Assembly: GCA_022496185.1 (NCBI GenBank)
Contig: WTXG01000004.1
Coordinates: 558,001 to 622,000 of the forward strand
DNA length: 64,000 bases
Origin: Multifurca ochricompacta
Taxonomy: Eukaryota; Basidiomycota; Agaricomycetes; Russulales; Russulaceae
Reading direction: 5' to 3'
Shown here: positions 48,153 to 60,472 of the stretch, one piece after another
How the letters are laid out: the number at the start of each line of letters is the position of its first letter
Position numbering within the stretch: the first letter of the stretch is position 1
Translations under genes and position numbers: made by a program
Notes under the pieces: generated by a model
Told to the model about the DNA's origin: nothing
What the model saw: only the letters and a program-made list of their open reading frames with translations
Database searches by the model: none

Positions 48153-50584
48153 TCACGCTTCCTTGATCCCTTTCCGAATTTCGTCCAGCCCTTCATCGAA
48201 TTGCCAAAACTCGCCTGGCGGCGGCGGAGAAGATGCAGTCGGCTCTTCAACAGCAAGCCCAGGAGCCGGGGCAGCGAGGCCAGCTGTGACCCTGACACTC
48301 TGCAAATGCTGCTCCTTCACTTCACGCGCCGCCTCATCCATGCACGCCTTCTCAGCACTCCCGACCCACAGCACGCGCTCGAGCACGTGCCTTACCCCTG
48401 CACGTAGGATGATGTACCCGTGGCTCGCGGCGAGTGCGATGAACAGCGCACGTAAGAGGACTGTTTCGGTTTTTACGTCTGCTACAAAGGCGGAGGGTGA
48501 TGAGCTACCTGCCGCTGCCGCAGTGGGACGGAACAGGTAGACGAGTGCCGAGTTGGTCAGCGCGGAAAGCCAGGAGAGGAAGGAGAGACAATCGAGCCAA
48601 GGTCCTATCGTGTCAATGCGCTTTGGAAGTGGGCGGCGGAAGTGGGTGACGATTTTGAATGCATCCGAGCGGAATTCGACGACATTGTTGAGTAGGGCCA
48701 TTACTAAGAGCAGAGAAGGAAGAAAGGGAGGGAGGATGAGGAGAGGAGCTTAGGTCCGAACTTCTCTAAAAGAAGGAGGGAGGACGCACCAGGAGCGAGT
48801 GGCCAGATTGTCGACCAAAGCGCAACGTAGCCAAACTGGTTGGCCATCTCGTCGTAATCCTCAAAGAGGTCGTACTCGGGAAGGGATACCTCCCGGCGCA
48901 CGCGCTCAAGGAACTCGCGTTCGTCCCGCGCTGCACCACTCTTCTCATCGTCAAACCCAACACGCTTCTTCTTGGCTGTGACGGACAGGGAAGGCCGACG
49001 TTTACCCGAGCGGACTGAGGCGAATGCACGCGTGAGGAAGGGTAGACCGACTTCAAGGAAAAAGTTGATCGCCTGGTTCGTGACCGTATATGCGAACATC
49101 TGATTCTGCAAACGCGAACGATTGAGCTTCGCATGAGCTGCGCCTTTGTCTGACACAAAAAATGCTCGTCCACCCTTCTCGTTGGAAGCGCTAAGCCCAG
49201 AAGAGGACGCCAAAGATGAGACGGTATCCGAGGTCAGAAACAGGAAGTGTTGAACGTAGTTTATGGCTGTCTCGCCAAATGGGACATAAATAAATGCAGA
49301 AAGTCCCAAGCCAAGGTACGCGACGATAGAGGAGAGGGAAAAGGTTTTTATCGTGAGGGATGCGTCAAAAGTAGATTGGTGCTTGTGATTCTCCCATTGC
49401 GTTAATCTTTGCGCGTATGTTCGATAAATCGTGAGGAAGCGAGGGATGACTGCGGCAAAAATGACTGTCGGCGCAAGCGACTAGAGAGAAAGATGTGAAG
49501 TAGGAGGATGAGTGAGTTTTAAATGACAACCTTACGATGTACTCGTGGCCAGGGCCAGTATAAAGAGTGGTGACGAAAGCTTCGAAAATGAAGAAAGCCG
49601 TAAGGAGTCCAGCAAGGACGCTCGCAAAGAGGGCGATAATGGGACGCTTAAGAGAACCTTGAGTTCTCGTTTCCACCAGGGATGCCCTTCGGTATAACGC
49701 GGGCGAAACCTTTCGACTCGAACTGAGCCCAGACATCCCCATGCGACGGAATATAGGCGCTCTCGAATACGCCAGTATTCTACAAAGATGACAGACCAGA
49801 CGAAGAGAAGGGAAGAGTAAATGATCGAGTAGGCTTGCCCAAAGAAATAAGTTGCGAGACCGGCGGCGGAGATAAAGAGGAGGGCTCGGGTGTAGGAAGC
49901 CAGAAAAGCGAAGTAGAGCGAAACAGCCTCACCAAACTAAAGAACGTGATTGAATCAACGAAATGGGATGACACATGTTTGGGGTGGAACATACATGAGC
50001 GCGAATAGTATCAAGTTTGTCATGACCAACGCTACTCGTTGTGAGGGAGCGAATCCAAAAATTGTTAAATTCGGGGTCGTGAAGGGCCATGATAGACTCA
50101 ATGCGGGGCCAAGCATCATTGTCTGGATGTATGCCTAGGCCACCATCTGAAGAGCTCGCCGTGACATAGGAGTGAACGAGGCGTAGTCGTTCGGATGGTC
50201 GAAAGACAGTCGAATCGGTCTTCAACGCAGAAGCTGAGAGGCCATAGAGAAAGTCAGACTGGCTGCAAAGGTGATAAGAGTTAGGGAGAAGTGAATTGAT
50301 TGTATAAAGAGATATGTATCTTGCCGTTCGCGTTGTAGAAGCTGTTTAAGTTGGTGACCAGAGCAGCTGACCAGGAGAATGAGTTGACCCTGACGCTCGC
50401 CGCGCCTTCCCACTGCATAGAGGCCAGCATTACGAAGTGTTTCGAGTAGACGAGTATATTGATCTTCAGCTTGTTGAGCATCAAGTCTTGCTTGTTGCTT
50501 TGAAAGAAGTAAAGACGAAGAACTAGCTCTAAATACAATGACGAGATCGATATCACGCATGTTTGAGCTTATGGCCATGGCCAT
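48153..50584 (-). CDS. IST2: Ist2/anoctamin (TMEM16) family membrane protein, one frame break
   Basis: Fungal anoctamins act as ER-plasma membrane tethers or lipid scramblases. Exons: 50325-50584, 49995-50262, 49536-49936, 48790-49480, 48153-48703; intact length 723 residues. The start region reads MRDIDLVIVFRASSSSLLLS, followed by LLQRERQSDFLYGLSASALK. Membrane segments include YTRALLFISAAGLATYFFGQ, IIALFASVLAGLLTAFFIFE and LTIKTFSLSSIVAYLGLGLS; conserved anoctamin signatures are VERFRPRYTEGHPWW, LPEYDLFEDYDEMANQFGYV and IDTIGPWLDCLSFLSWLSAL. The short C-terminus has no long basic tail like yeast Ist2's. Intron 1 has a GC-AG border (50263-50324). Exon 3 is one base short: one C is missing at 49641-49643 (KVLLSVP then IIALFASV). 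Confidence 0.87.
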
Positions 50585-51823
50585 GGGTGATTGTTGTTGT
50601 ACGTGTACGGTTGTACGACGTGTACGTGGTTGTGGTTATTGAATGAATGATGAGAATGAATGAAATGTAGCGGTGTGTGGTGTGTGTATGTATGCGCGCG
50701 TGCCTGTGACGTTTGATCGGCATCGGATCGGCTCTCGGGCGGCGGTCATTCCCGATGAGTCCCGGACCCCGGACCCGTTGCCGCCGTCGAGTTGGGTTGG
50801 GTTCGGGTCTCGTTCCCATTCCCGTTGCTATCGAAACCTTCTCAAAATGGCACACATTCCCCATCATCCGTCATCAATTGAACATTCTTTTACTTTCTGC
50901 ATCCTGGTCTTAGTTCTGCATCCTTTTTGATACTGGCTCTGGTTTCCCTTTCCTCGTTCCTCGTTCCTCATCTTATCTTCTCCTCTGAGGCGAGGCGAGT
51001 CAAGTCGAGTCGAGGCGCGTAAAGCAAAGCAAAGAACTGCCGAGCGGTTTTCCCATTCTTCAATCAACGTCTCCTTACAGGCTTTTCGGGGTGTTCATCT
51101 GACAATTTGACCTTTATTTCCTCGTCTACTCCAAGTTGGTTACGCCATTTGACCCGCGTGTTCCTACTCAACCCACATATCTCGTTTTGTCTTCCTTGCT
51201 CCTCTTAAACGGAAAGATACCTTACACGTGTCCAGCTCTCCACTCTCCTTTCCCCCTTCCTTTCTTTTACTCTTCCGCTCTTTACTACCAAGTGACAACG
51301 CACTGTGTGCCACACATCCTACACACTCTTCTCTTGGACAACCCCGGAACCCACCTCGCCTCGTCTTTCCTCAGTTTACCCCATCTGGACTTGGTTGACA
51401 GATTATAACGTTCGATAAATCTTCCTTCGTAGTTCGTTGTTACCTTCACGTCACCCTTCAACCCTTCAAGTGTTTCCTCCCTCAAATCCCATTGTCCACC
51501 TATACCACTTGTCCACAACTTTCACTCAATTCCCATTTATCACTCACTACCCTTCTCACTGGAGCACTTGGGTCTCCCAAGTTACCCTTTTCTGAATATA
51601 TATGCACGTTCAGATCTTCATTCTTTCAGATCCTCATCTCACGCAGTTCCTATTGACATACACGAACAGGCTTTCTTTCGATCTCTCACGTAGTTGACGC
51701 CTGCCCCGACCAGACACGATCACACTGTCTCTTTTTTTATAGTACGTCGCGGCACCGCCCCTCCTATCATTCTCGCTCGTCTTATCCACCCATGATATTC
51801 TCTGCAGAAAACTCAGTTCTCGC
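50585..51823. other. 1.2 kb divergent promoter region (IST2 / Ser-rich gene)
   Basis: Both neighbouring genes start outward from this interval. It holds CGTACGTG-like stretches near 50600-50640, a GT-rich patch near 50680 and a long C/T-rich leader from about 51180 to the next start codon. No gene supported. Confidence 0.5.
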
Positions 51824-54800
51824 ATGGCCTTTTTCACCTCACCAGAACAAGAAATTTATGAGCATCGCCTCAAGCGCTCGTCCTCAACTACGAGCATGCG
51901 CACCCGCTTGCCTCGATCGACCGGAACACCAAAGCCCTTGCCGCGATCCCTTATCGATTCTCCCCTCCTTTCATTATCCCCCGCCTCAACACTTGACGAC
52001 CTGTCCTCCGGTCAACATAAATCGTCCGTCGTACCTCCTTCCATTTCCCGCTCATCATCACCTTCCCCTTCCCGTATGACTGCGTTACATGGGCGAGAGC
52101 AGAGTATGCAAGTCATTTTGTGCACACTGATACCTCGTTAACGCACCGGCCGTGCACAGAGATACAATACTCAGGATTATCCTCTGAGTTGACACAAGCA
52201 CCCGTTCCCTCCCACACTACCAAGAATTCCGATGATGCTTCTCGCACGGTTGGTGGGCGCTCGCACTCGCGTGATCCCGAATTTGGACCGCCCCGGCTCC
52301 ATCTCAGCACGTTGTCCCCCTCCGCATTTGCCTCGCACGCCGACACAAATCTTGACACTGGCTCTATCTCTGACTCCGGCTTTGCCTCGCGTCCGCCTCG
52401 CACACATCGCCGTCCTGATGTACCCTCAGCATTCAACTCGCGCCTTTCACCCTTGCAGGTACAACACACCTCTTCCAGTTCTCCCAACCTTTCTCTTGCC
52501 GGCTATCGCTCTGATGGCGGTAGTCCTGATCCCTCGTCGAGCCCCCTCCACCCCTCACGTCTCGACGTCAAGCGCCTACTTAGCAAGCCTGCTGTACCGA
52601 GTGTCGCCTCGACCCTTTCCATTGCGTCCGACTCCGAGTCTCATGCCCGCACTCAGCCAAACTCCAACGGGGTATGGCCGAGCAAGACCAGAATTCAGGC
52701 TCATGCTAAGCCCATTAGCGGCCCCTCAGTGATGTCCAGTTCAGGATCACCTGAACAATCCCCCGTCTCGACACCGCCATCAACACAGCAGCGGCCAAGA
52801 AATCTTCTTCGGAAAAAGTCCACATCTGGGCAGGCACGGGCTGCCATGTCAGCCACGCTTCCCAGGAAGTCGTCCATTTCATCTCCGTTTTCCTCCACAA
52901 CCCGCTCTCCCACCGCCGTTTCAATGCATGGCCAGCGCGACACTACGCTTCAAAGCGTGTTTGGAAGCCAACTTGCTGCCCCAGCCTCTGCGCCGCCTTT
53001 CGGTTCAGGCAAGCTTACGCCTGCCGGCGCCATAGTACAAGCGTACAAAGAGCAGGACATCCGTCGTGAGGCCCTTGCTACGGCCGCTCGCGCGGAAAAA
53101 CTGTCCCCGGTTATCCCAGTGGGCCCGTCGTGGCCCGACGCACCCGGACACTACTCCTTCGAACAACACACCAGTCCAGCCGTTGAGGAGGCTGCACCAT
53201 ACTATACTGTATTTGGGGGCATCCCTGGCCGCGTCGTCGCAGTTGACAGTGTTCAGGACGCTTATGCTGGCGATCTTGGTCCATATGAGATAGGTTCCGG
53301 GTCCCATTCAAGTCAATCAATCAAGACACTCACAAGAAAAGTGTCGGCACGCTTTCGACGTGGTCTGGCCGCCGTCTCTGGAGTTGGGACGCAGTCGGGT
53401 CACGGGAATAGGGATGGAGAAGGTGAACAAGGGAATACCCTTCGAGGCGACATCAAAGGCGACAATCCCCCACCTCGACACGAGCGTCAGCGGTCATTCA
53501 GCCTACCTAAGGCAAAGCGCAAGCCCGAGTCACTCAGGCTGTCCCTGGATCAGTCTGACACGCCCTTTTCTACTGATCGTCCGGAGGATCGTCTGGATGA
53601 GCATTTGAATTACCCTATGCCAAGCCAATCGGCTGCGGATTCTGTGAGTCCCCTCGCGCAGAGTAAAGGCAAGGAAAAGGCGCAGGAGAAGGATGGTGGC
53701 GGGCGGCTCTGGAGACTCGTCAAGCGTATCAGCGCAGGCGGTCTGCGCGAGCGCTTTCAGGCAGTGGGCTCGCCACCGCCACCAGTTCCCGTATTACCGA
53801 AAGACTTATTACCACCACGCACGACGCTCGAGGTGCAGGTGCCGGTTACCCCGGACAGTTCAAGCAGACATGGAGGCTCTGAAGCCCGCTATGGTAGTGA
53901 CGGGGGTAGTAAGGGCATGACGAGTTACTTGATAAATTCACGCCTGCCAATGAGCGCCATGTGGCTCAATAGTGATGATCGTCCATTCACTGCGACAGGC
54001 TCACCCTCAGGGATCCACACAGTGTTACATGGCCCAGCTGCGACATCGCAGCCGCGACGCCCGAGCATATCATCGTCTCCACAATCTTCTGAGCCAACAT
54101 CTACACATTTCTTCCGCTCACACTCGTCGCGCTCGTCGTTCTCCTCAATTCTTTGTACCTCGTCACCCCCACCGTTACCAGTACCTCCACTGGTGCAAAG
54201 CTCAAGTCCGCACACCCGCTCGCGTACAAAGAGTACTTCCTCGTCATCGGCACGTCGTCCCTCGCAAGATGAGCCTCAGAGCTCGATTTCGCCGTATTTG
54301 CAGACGAGGAAGCGTAGCTCACCGGATATACCAGCCTTCTCCGTCTCAGATGTTGTGAACAAGTTTATCGAGCGCCGCCCTTCTCTCGCCCGCCACCAGC
54401 AACAACAACAGCAACAGCAGCAACGACATCATACATCAGACAGGCTAGCACTCAAAATTGTCACGCCGTCTTCTGAGGACATCGTCTCGCCTCCACCACG
54501 CCCCACGCGCAACGAGCTGCGTGACGGGGCGCACCAACGCGAACGTGACCAATCCCTTTTGGCACCGGGATCATCCATGCAGAGCCAAGACTCGCACAGC
54601 AGTGGCTCGACTGAGCGCCCACCCTCGAGATCGACACCTACGGCGGACACGAATACGGGCCCGGTTGCACTGTTGACGTTCCGCGAGCTCGGAGGTGCCC
54701 GGAAGCAGGGATGGACGTCGCAGGAGAAGGAAGACAAGTGGGATGACCTACTTGAAAAGAGTGCACAGGCCGGTGGGACCCTACATCTTGGTGCGGGGGG

Positions 54801-54873
54801 CGCACGCCTTGCGTCAGATAATATCAGATTTTCATCGAGCACGATATCGTTGTCGGGGTCGTCGAGCGGGTAG
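51824..54873 (+). CDS. Large Ser/Pro-rich disordered protein, function unknown
   Basis: Two exons (51824-52103 and 52160-54873) form an intact 997-residue frame starting MAFFTSPEQEIYEHRLKRSS. Composition is dominated by Ser, Pro, Thr and Arg with many SP/TP sites, a basic patch RPRNLLRKKSTSGQ, a short ordered block TPAGAIVQAYKEQDIRREAL, a tryptophan-containing basic helix GGRLWRLVKRISAGGLRERF, a polyGln run ([11 protein letters not shown]) near residue 840, and a conserved-looking end KEDKWDDLLEKSAQAGGTLH. No catalytic domain or membrane segment is visible. A scaffold or signalling role would be a guess. Codon use and absence of indels over 3 kb support that it is a real gene. Confidence 0.8.
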
Positions 54874-55175
54874 GAAAGTCAGGGGACATTATTGTACAGA
54901 TCTGTAGGTATGATAATCCTTAAAAGCTGTCGTATCAGTTAGTCTTTTTGTTTTAACTCGAACTCACATTACCACACTGTATGTGTATACCCTACGCGCT
55001 CGGTAATTTCCCGTGACCGACCTAAGACTGATGACCTAAGTACGCGCATCCAACGAAACTACTCTCACTTTTCTTTTTTCACCTGCATATACACGCGCAA
55101 TTTCTTTCCCTCTTTCCGTTCTACTACCAACAGACAACAGACAAAACACCACCCTCTCCTCATCATCATATCAAC
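54874..55175. other. Short intergenic region
   Basis: 302 bp between two plus-strand genes; C/T-rich over the last 100 bases before the next start codon. Nothing else seen. Confidence 0.5.
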
Positions 55176-56565
55176 ATGGGCTCCGCTACTAGTAGTATCC
55201 CTGCCGAACCTGTCGTCGCTGCTGTCGCCGTGATAAGCGCGCTGGGATACGGCTATGTGCACTATGCCCGGCCCTTCTTGCAGTCTGATGGCGGAGAGGC
55301 GGATGCTGGTACTGGGCCGTCCAAAGCAACTGCCTCCGTGCTTCATGGACAAAAAAAGCGCGGGCGGAAACTGCAACTTCCAGGTGACGCGACGCTCAAG
55401 AATCTGGATGTCCTCGATGCTTCTGGATCACTGTCGTTGCTACCAGCCCCAATACCGGCATCGGCGCCCGCGACGCGACAGCAACAGCAACCACGGCCGC
55501 GGGCTATGCAGTCCCAAGAGGTCGTTCCTGGCGGGTTTGATGGCGTAGTCACGTCAGATGATTCACGCGAGGCTCAGCAACACTTTGTGGCAGCGGCGAC
55601 GAAGAAACCAAAGAAGAAAAAGGGAAAGAAGGTGGCAGTCGCTGTACTGACCGAGCCATCGTCCGCCTCCACCTCTCCCGCTACCGTTTTCCCGTCGGCC
55701 CTGGCGTCAACAGAGGGGCTGGCAGGAAACGTGGCAGCGCCCGCGCCTTCGGGAAAACCCAAGAAGGTGCAGGCATCTGGTTCTGCCACTGCGCTAGATG
55801 CTCAGGACGAGCGCTGGACCCGTGTCGAAGCGCGCAAGAAGAGGGCTGTGTCGCCACACGACAGCTTGAGCAAGCTGCAAACGTCGGGAGCAATGACAGT
55901 GGATGTTACGACAAGCGACGCTGGTGTCACTACGTCTGCGACGGGCAATTCATCGCCTGTGACAGAACGCACGACGGAGGATGAGTTGCCATCTGGTCTT
56001 GATGAGTAAGTTTACGTGCGCATACATATCTATGGCTGCCTCATTTTTCGGCGCACACGGCGCTTTCTTTAGGAGTGCGTTGGGCGTGCCCGCGCTGTCA
56101 CTGCTGGACGCACCGCCTCGGGTGTTGCCTGTACGTCCGTTGCCGGGCGAGCAACCTGCAAAGGGCTTTACCTGGGAGGACTACGAGGGCGTGCAGATCG
56201 ATGAAGACGCGTCGGGCGAGGACGATGGTGGTTGGGGTGTTGTTAGAAGCCGGCGACGTAAGTCTTTTTGTCTTCATCACCATCTCGATAGTCTGTGATG
56301 AAGTCTGTCAACTGAGATATGTACTTTGCAGGACCTCAAAAGACCGCGTCTGGAGACCAAACCACTACTGCGCCGCAATCGCAGACAAAGAAGCAACGCC
56401 AGAAGCACAAGACGCGAAGACTTGAAGGAAGCAAAACGGGAAAGGGAGGTGCAGCAACAAGCTGCTTTGGCATCACATAAACGCGGGCTTGAGCGAGCAC
56501 GTATGGTCGAGCAGGCTGCCACCTCAGCGAAACGCACTGGTTCTCGCTTCGATTCGTTGGGCTGA
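55176..56565 (+). CDS. Hypothetical small basic protein with N-terminal membrane segment
   Basis: Not recognised. Three exons (55176-56005, 56073-56257, 56332-56565), about 415 residues. The start MGSATSSIPAEPVVAAVAVI includes a hydrophobic stretch (VVAAVAVISALGYGYVHYA) that could be a signal anchor. The middle is Ala/Ser/Lys-rich with KKPKKKKGKK; exon 2 has GFTWEDYEGVQIDEDASGED and the C-terminus is a charged helix (DLKEAKREREVQQQAALASH) ending SAKRTGSRFDSLG. In exon 3 the frame changes near 56400-56425 (TKKQRQKHKTRR to EDLKEAKRERE), fitting one extra base or two missing. Without correction the protein ends CFGIT. The shape suggests an ER-anchored, nucleic-acid or ribosome-contacting protein, but this is only inference. 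Confidence 0.6.
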
Positions 56566-56746
56566 TCTTTGGGAACCATCGACACCTGAAGGAAAAGCTG
56601 GAGCTTTGGCACAAAAGCTACAGTGTCACCCCTTGTTATATTAAGTTATCGCTTTGAACTGTTCGTTCGTGCATGCATTCCATTCTTTAAATCTTTTTTT
56701 ATGCTCTAGTTAATCTTTTTAGTTAAGATGTCCTCTTTGCTTTCGC

Positions 56747-58305
56747 TTAGCTACGATAGTCACCATTGATCCTGACGTACTCCTTTATATGCCACGCTCG
56801 TCAACAATACACATCATGTTAGCATAGGGAAACTCACATAGCTAAAGTCACACGTCCAATACTTTGCGCACTCTGAGCCCAGGCCAAGCTCGATGCGCAC
56901 TTCAAGATCCTCTGCACTGAGGATCTCCTTGGCGCGCACCTCATCGACATGTTCTGGTTCACCATTTACGAGCAGTGGAAGGACGGGGGAACCATCAATA
57001 GGCACGAAAGACACACTAACGCGCGTCGGGTCGAGAGGTGCAGATAGGGGAACGGATCCAGTAGCTGCTAAAACGCGCCCCCAACTAGCGAACACCAGTC
57101 CGGTCAATCGTTGAACAATGAAGGAAAGGGATAAAGGGACTCTCACTTAGCATCCTCCCCGTAAAGCGCCGTTTTGACGAGTGCAGATGTAGAGATTCTC
57201 GACGCGACCTTGTGCGCGTCTTCGTACGACAGAGCGCCCTGCACAAGAGCGTCATACATGAGCAATCGATGACACACTATGCATGCACACGCACGTCGAC
57301 AGAGACGGTGACAAATTTGGTCGCGCCTTCGCCATCACGCACAACGAGTTGGGCAAGCTCTTGCATAAACTCCGTCAAACCATCCCGGAAGCACATGAAC
57401 GCCTCCGGATCGCGTGTCTCGTCGATCTCATGCGCGCCGTTCTCTTCCTCCGGAACGCCCGCGCCGTTTGCGAGCAGGACGACCGTGTCGTTGGTCGACA
57501 TGTCCCCGTCGACGCTAATAGCATTGAACGAGCGCTGCACAGCATAGTTCAACGCGACCTGTAGCGCCGCTGGCGCGATTGGTGCGTCTGTGGCGACGCA
57601 TCCGAGCAGAGTCGCGTGGGGAAGCGCGCCGGCCATGTCCGGATGGATCATCCCCGCCCCCTTGTCGATACCCGCGATGCGGTAGGTGCGCCCGTTTCCG
57701 AGAGAAAGCGTGCGCGCGCGCAGCTTGGGGAACGTGTCAGTCGTCATGAACGCGCGCGCGGCGGCTTCCCACGCCGCGAACCCTTGCCCGAGCACGCTCG
57801 CCAGTGACCCACGCGGTTGCAAGGCGGAGATAATTTTGGATATAGGGAGTGTCTGACCGATAACGCCCGTCGACATGACGAGCGTTTCCGAGGAGGAGCG
57901 GGGAGGGTTGAGGAGGGCATCGGTCGCACGGGCCATCGCCCAGGCATCGGCGAGACCTTGTCGGCCTGTGACGGCATTTGCGCAGCCGCTGTTGACGACG
58001 AGGGCGCGTGCGCGGCCTGCGGTTTGCTTGAGAACGTCTTTAGAGACGGTGACTGGGGCAGCTTGGAACGCGTTGCGTGTGAAGCACGCCGCGGTAGAGG
58101 TGGGGCGCGGCGATGTCGAGAGGAGGACTGCAAGGTCGAGGAGAGTGTCCTTCTTTTTCACGCCGCTGTGCACACCGCCGATAACGTAGCCACGAGGGAA
58201 CAAGTCATCAGGTATGGGTTTGTGTAGGTGTGCTTTAGACGACGCGGTTTTGGCGGTGAAAGTCGAAGTTGAACCAAACCGCTTCCACGTATGAGGCAAG
58301 GACAT
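56747..58305 (-). CDS. ARG7: Bifunctional ornithine acetyltransferase / N-acetylglutamate synthase (ArgJ)
   Basis: This mitochondrial enzyme recycles the acetyl group from N-acetylornithine to glutamate in arginine synthesis. Four exons (57295-58305, 57147-57238, 56838-57084, 56747-56782) give 461 intact residues (yeast Arg7/Ecm40 has 441). The N-terminus [20 protein letters not shown] is Ser/Thr/Arg-rich without acids, as for a mitochondrial presequence. Conserved parts: [59 protein letters not shown], and [14 protein letters not shown], which holds the autoproteolysis site before the nucleophilic Thr. [14 protein letters not shown] and the end [11 protein letters not shown] match the beta chain. 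No indels. Confidence 0.95.
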
Positions 58306-58787
58306 GGTACTTCAGTACACTTGATGGTAAGTGGTGGTTCACTTGACTTGCCAAATCGTCACTATCGCCTTTTTGAATGGAAACTAATCAAGCACCGCCT
58401 GCGAGCTGTAATGCGTAGTGTGGAGAAAAAAAAGTGTGTATTTCTGTTATGACAAACGACTCGGCTGAGGTATTAAATAGAACAGAGCGCTCGCAAAGCC
58501 CTTTCCTACAAAAGGACATCACAGAAGAGGTTATTCTGCCATTGCTCCGTTACTCGAACACGCCAAAAAATTGCGCGGCTTGTCGAGTGCAGCCAAAAAG
58601 ACTGCGTCAATGGCAAAAATGAATAGCGCGTTACACGGCCACTTTAAATCCAAACTCTATGTGAAGGTCACAGTCACAGTCACAGGTCACTTTCTCAAAC
58701 TTTAGGGTCACACAAGCACTCGCCGCCGTGCACAGACATAACTAGACGAACGAAGATAGCCACCAGCGGACGACCTCAAGACATAAA
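58306..58787. promoter_or_regulatory. Divergent promoter interval ARG7 / eL33
   Basis: 482 bp between divergent genes. A TCACAGTCACAG short repeat is at about 58668-58690, next to the telobox-like motif annotated separately. No Gcn4-type TGACTC site was seen near ARG7 apart from a TTGACTTG at about 58342. Confidence 0.45.
58701..58708 (-). promoter_or_regulatory. Telobox-like motif (TTTAGGGT) upstream of eL33
   Basis: TTTAGGGT, the reverse complement of ACCCTAAA, lies about 80 bp upstream of the eL33 start codon. It parallels the AAACCCTA before eL37 and suggests a shared regulator of ribosomal protein genes. Confidence 0.5.
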
Positions 58788-59479
58788 ATGGGATCGACAC
58801 GGTATGTACATCTTCTGGCCCATTCGTTTCCATTATATACCTATGTTCGCATGTTTGGTGCGATTCGGGAATGTATGGGATATGATGGATGGACTTCGTT
58901 GGATCAGGATGACGTCTCACGTCTCTCAACCCCTTCCCCCTTTGGCCACCTGCGGGATGAGTTGCCAAACAATAACAATTTGCTTATTCTTGTCCTATCT
59001 GTTGCACAGACTCTACAGCAAAGGGCGCGTACTCGGACATAAGCGCGGCAAGCGTAACAGCCGTCCCAACACTTCCCTCCTTCAGATCGAAGGTGTCGCG
59101 ACTAAGGAGGATGCTCAGTTCTACCTTGGAAAGGTAAACATCTAGCGTATCTCCTATCCTCAACATCCCATACTGACCATACGTCATTCGAGTAGCGTGT
59201 AGCCTATGTATACCGCGCCAAGCGGGAAATCGCAGGGTCGAAGGTTCGCGTCATCTGGGGGTAAGCTTTTGGTGTCCTAACATATCGAGACATTGCTCAT
59301 GATCGTAGACGTGTAACTCGCCCGCATGGCAACAGCGGTGTTGTCAAGTCAAAATTTAGGTCGAACTTGCCCCCACACGCATTTGGAGCGACTGTCCGCA
59401 TCGTATGTTTTTTTTTCGCTGCTCTCATTCTGGTCCCTGTATTAATATTCTGTAGATGCTGTACCCCTCGAACATCTGA
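58788..59479 (+). CDS. RPL33: 60S ribosomal protein eL33 (L35a)
   Basis: A large-subunit ribosomal protein. Five exons (58788-58801, 59010-59133, 59196-59260, 59309-59402, 59456-59479) give exactly 106 residues (yeast 107). It reads [93 protein letters not shown]. The first exon is 14 nt, followed by a 208-bp intron, typical for ribosomal protein genes. It converges on BUD20, 221 bp between stops. Confidence 0.96.
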
Positions 59480-59700
59480 TCTACTGTACTCTGTCGCATT
59501 ACCACTCTGCTCTATTGCATTATGACATGCGCGCCCTGCATGAATACATGATTTTTACACTGTGTATCCGCCGATCCGGGTATCTATTGGCAGAGTCCCC
59601 AGATTCTTTGAACGAAATGGCGCGGAATCCCTCCCGCATTGAGTGTGGCAAAGGTGTTAAGGTACAACACACATACAATATTTCTCTCTGGGGCATCTGG

Positions 59701-60260
59701 CTATGATTGGGACACGGCGACATCGGTCTCCGCGACGGCTGTAACTGCACGTTTGCTGTCTCTACCCAGTCCGGCCGCACGCTCAGATTCTTCGATCGTA
59801 TAGACTGGCTCCTTAAGAGTCTTGCACCGTCGCTTATGGATTTTGCTTTTCCAATGCGACCGTAGTGCAGAATCTGTCTCGTAATATCTATGCGATGTAG
59901 CCCAAATTCAGCATTGAGCCAAGAGCTAAGGTGGAAGAGTAAGAAGACGACGGACTTTGCACATTCCACGCAGTAATGTTGTGCCAAGCCGGGTTTCTCA
60001 TGGTCTAGTTCCTGTGCCTCTAGCTTTGCTCGGTTCTATGACAAGTTCCGTGTCAGAAAAGTGCAGAACTGGATGTGAGTAACAGACCTTGGGGTCTAGG
60101 TCGATAAGTTGTATCTGATCAAGGTCTCTCGTTCGTGCCTGCAAAGTTTTCTTCAGCAAATAACTATACTGGTACTAAGAATGGTTTTTACTCGTGTACG
60201 ACTAGCACGGTGCACATCTCGTTGAGCTTTATGTGTTCGTGATCTGCGAAGACGAGTCAT
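59701..60260 (-). CDS. BUD20: C2H2 zinc-finger pre-60S export factor Bud20 (ZNF593-like)
   Basis: Bud20 is a shuttling factor that helps export pre-60S ribosomal particles. Four exons (60192-60260, 60088-60138, 59956-60035, 59701-59887) give 128 residues, in phase. The start MTRLRRSRTHKAQRDVHRAS is basic; the finger is HYCVECAKYYETDSALRSHW with the second His in KSKIHKRRC, and the conserved TLKEPVYTIEESERAAGLGR follows. It shares a 212-bp divergent promoter with APN2 and sits beside a ribosomal protein gene, which is probably coincidental. Confidence 0.94.
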
Positions 60261-60472
60261 TTAATGAGGTATAAAGTACGGCAAAAGGCAAGGAGCAAGG
60301 AGTTAAGTATCTCGACTCGCGTCGTCAACTTTCAAAGCTCAAAGCACTCACGAATGGACTACCCACGACGACAAGCCGCAAGTTAAAGCTGAAGGTCTGA
60401 AACTTTTGCAACTCTAAACGTCAAACCCATTTGGAAAAACGCGTAAAATCACCGACGGTTGATTTAAAACGG
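60261..60472. promoter_or_regulatory. Compact divergent promoter BUD20 / APN2
   Basis: Only 212 bp separate two divergent start codons, so both core promoters overlap here. A plus-strand TATAAAG lies at about 60271-60277, just upstream of the BUD20 start codon. Confidence 0.45.
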
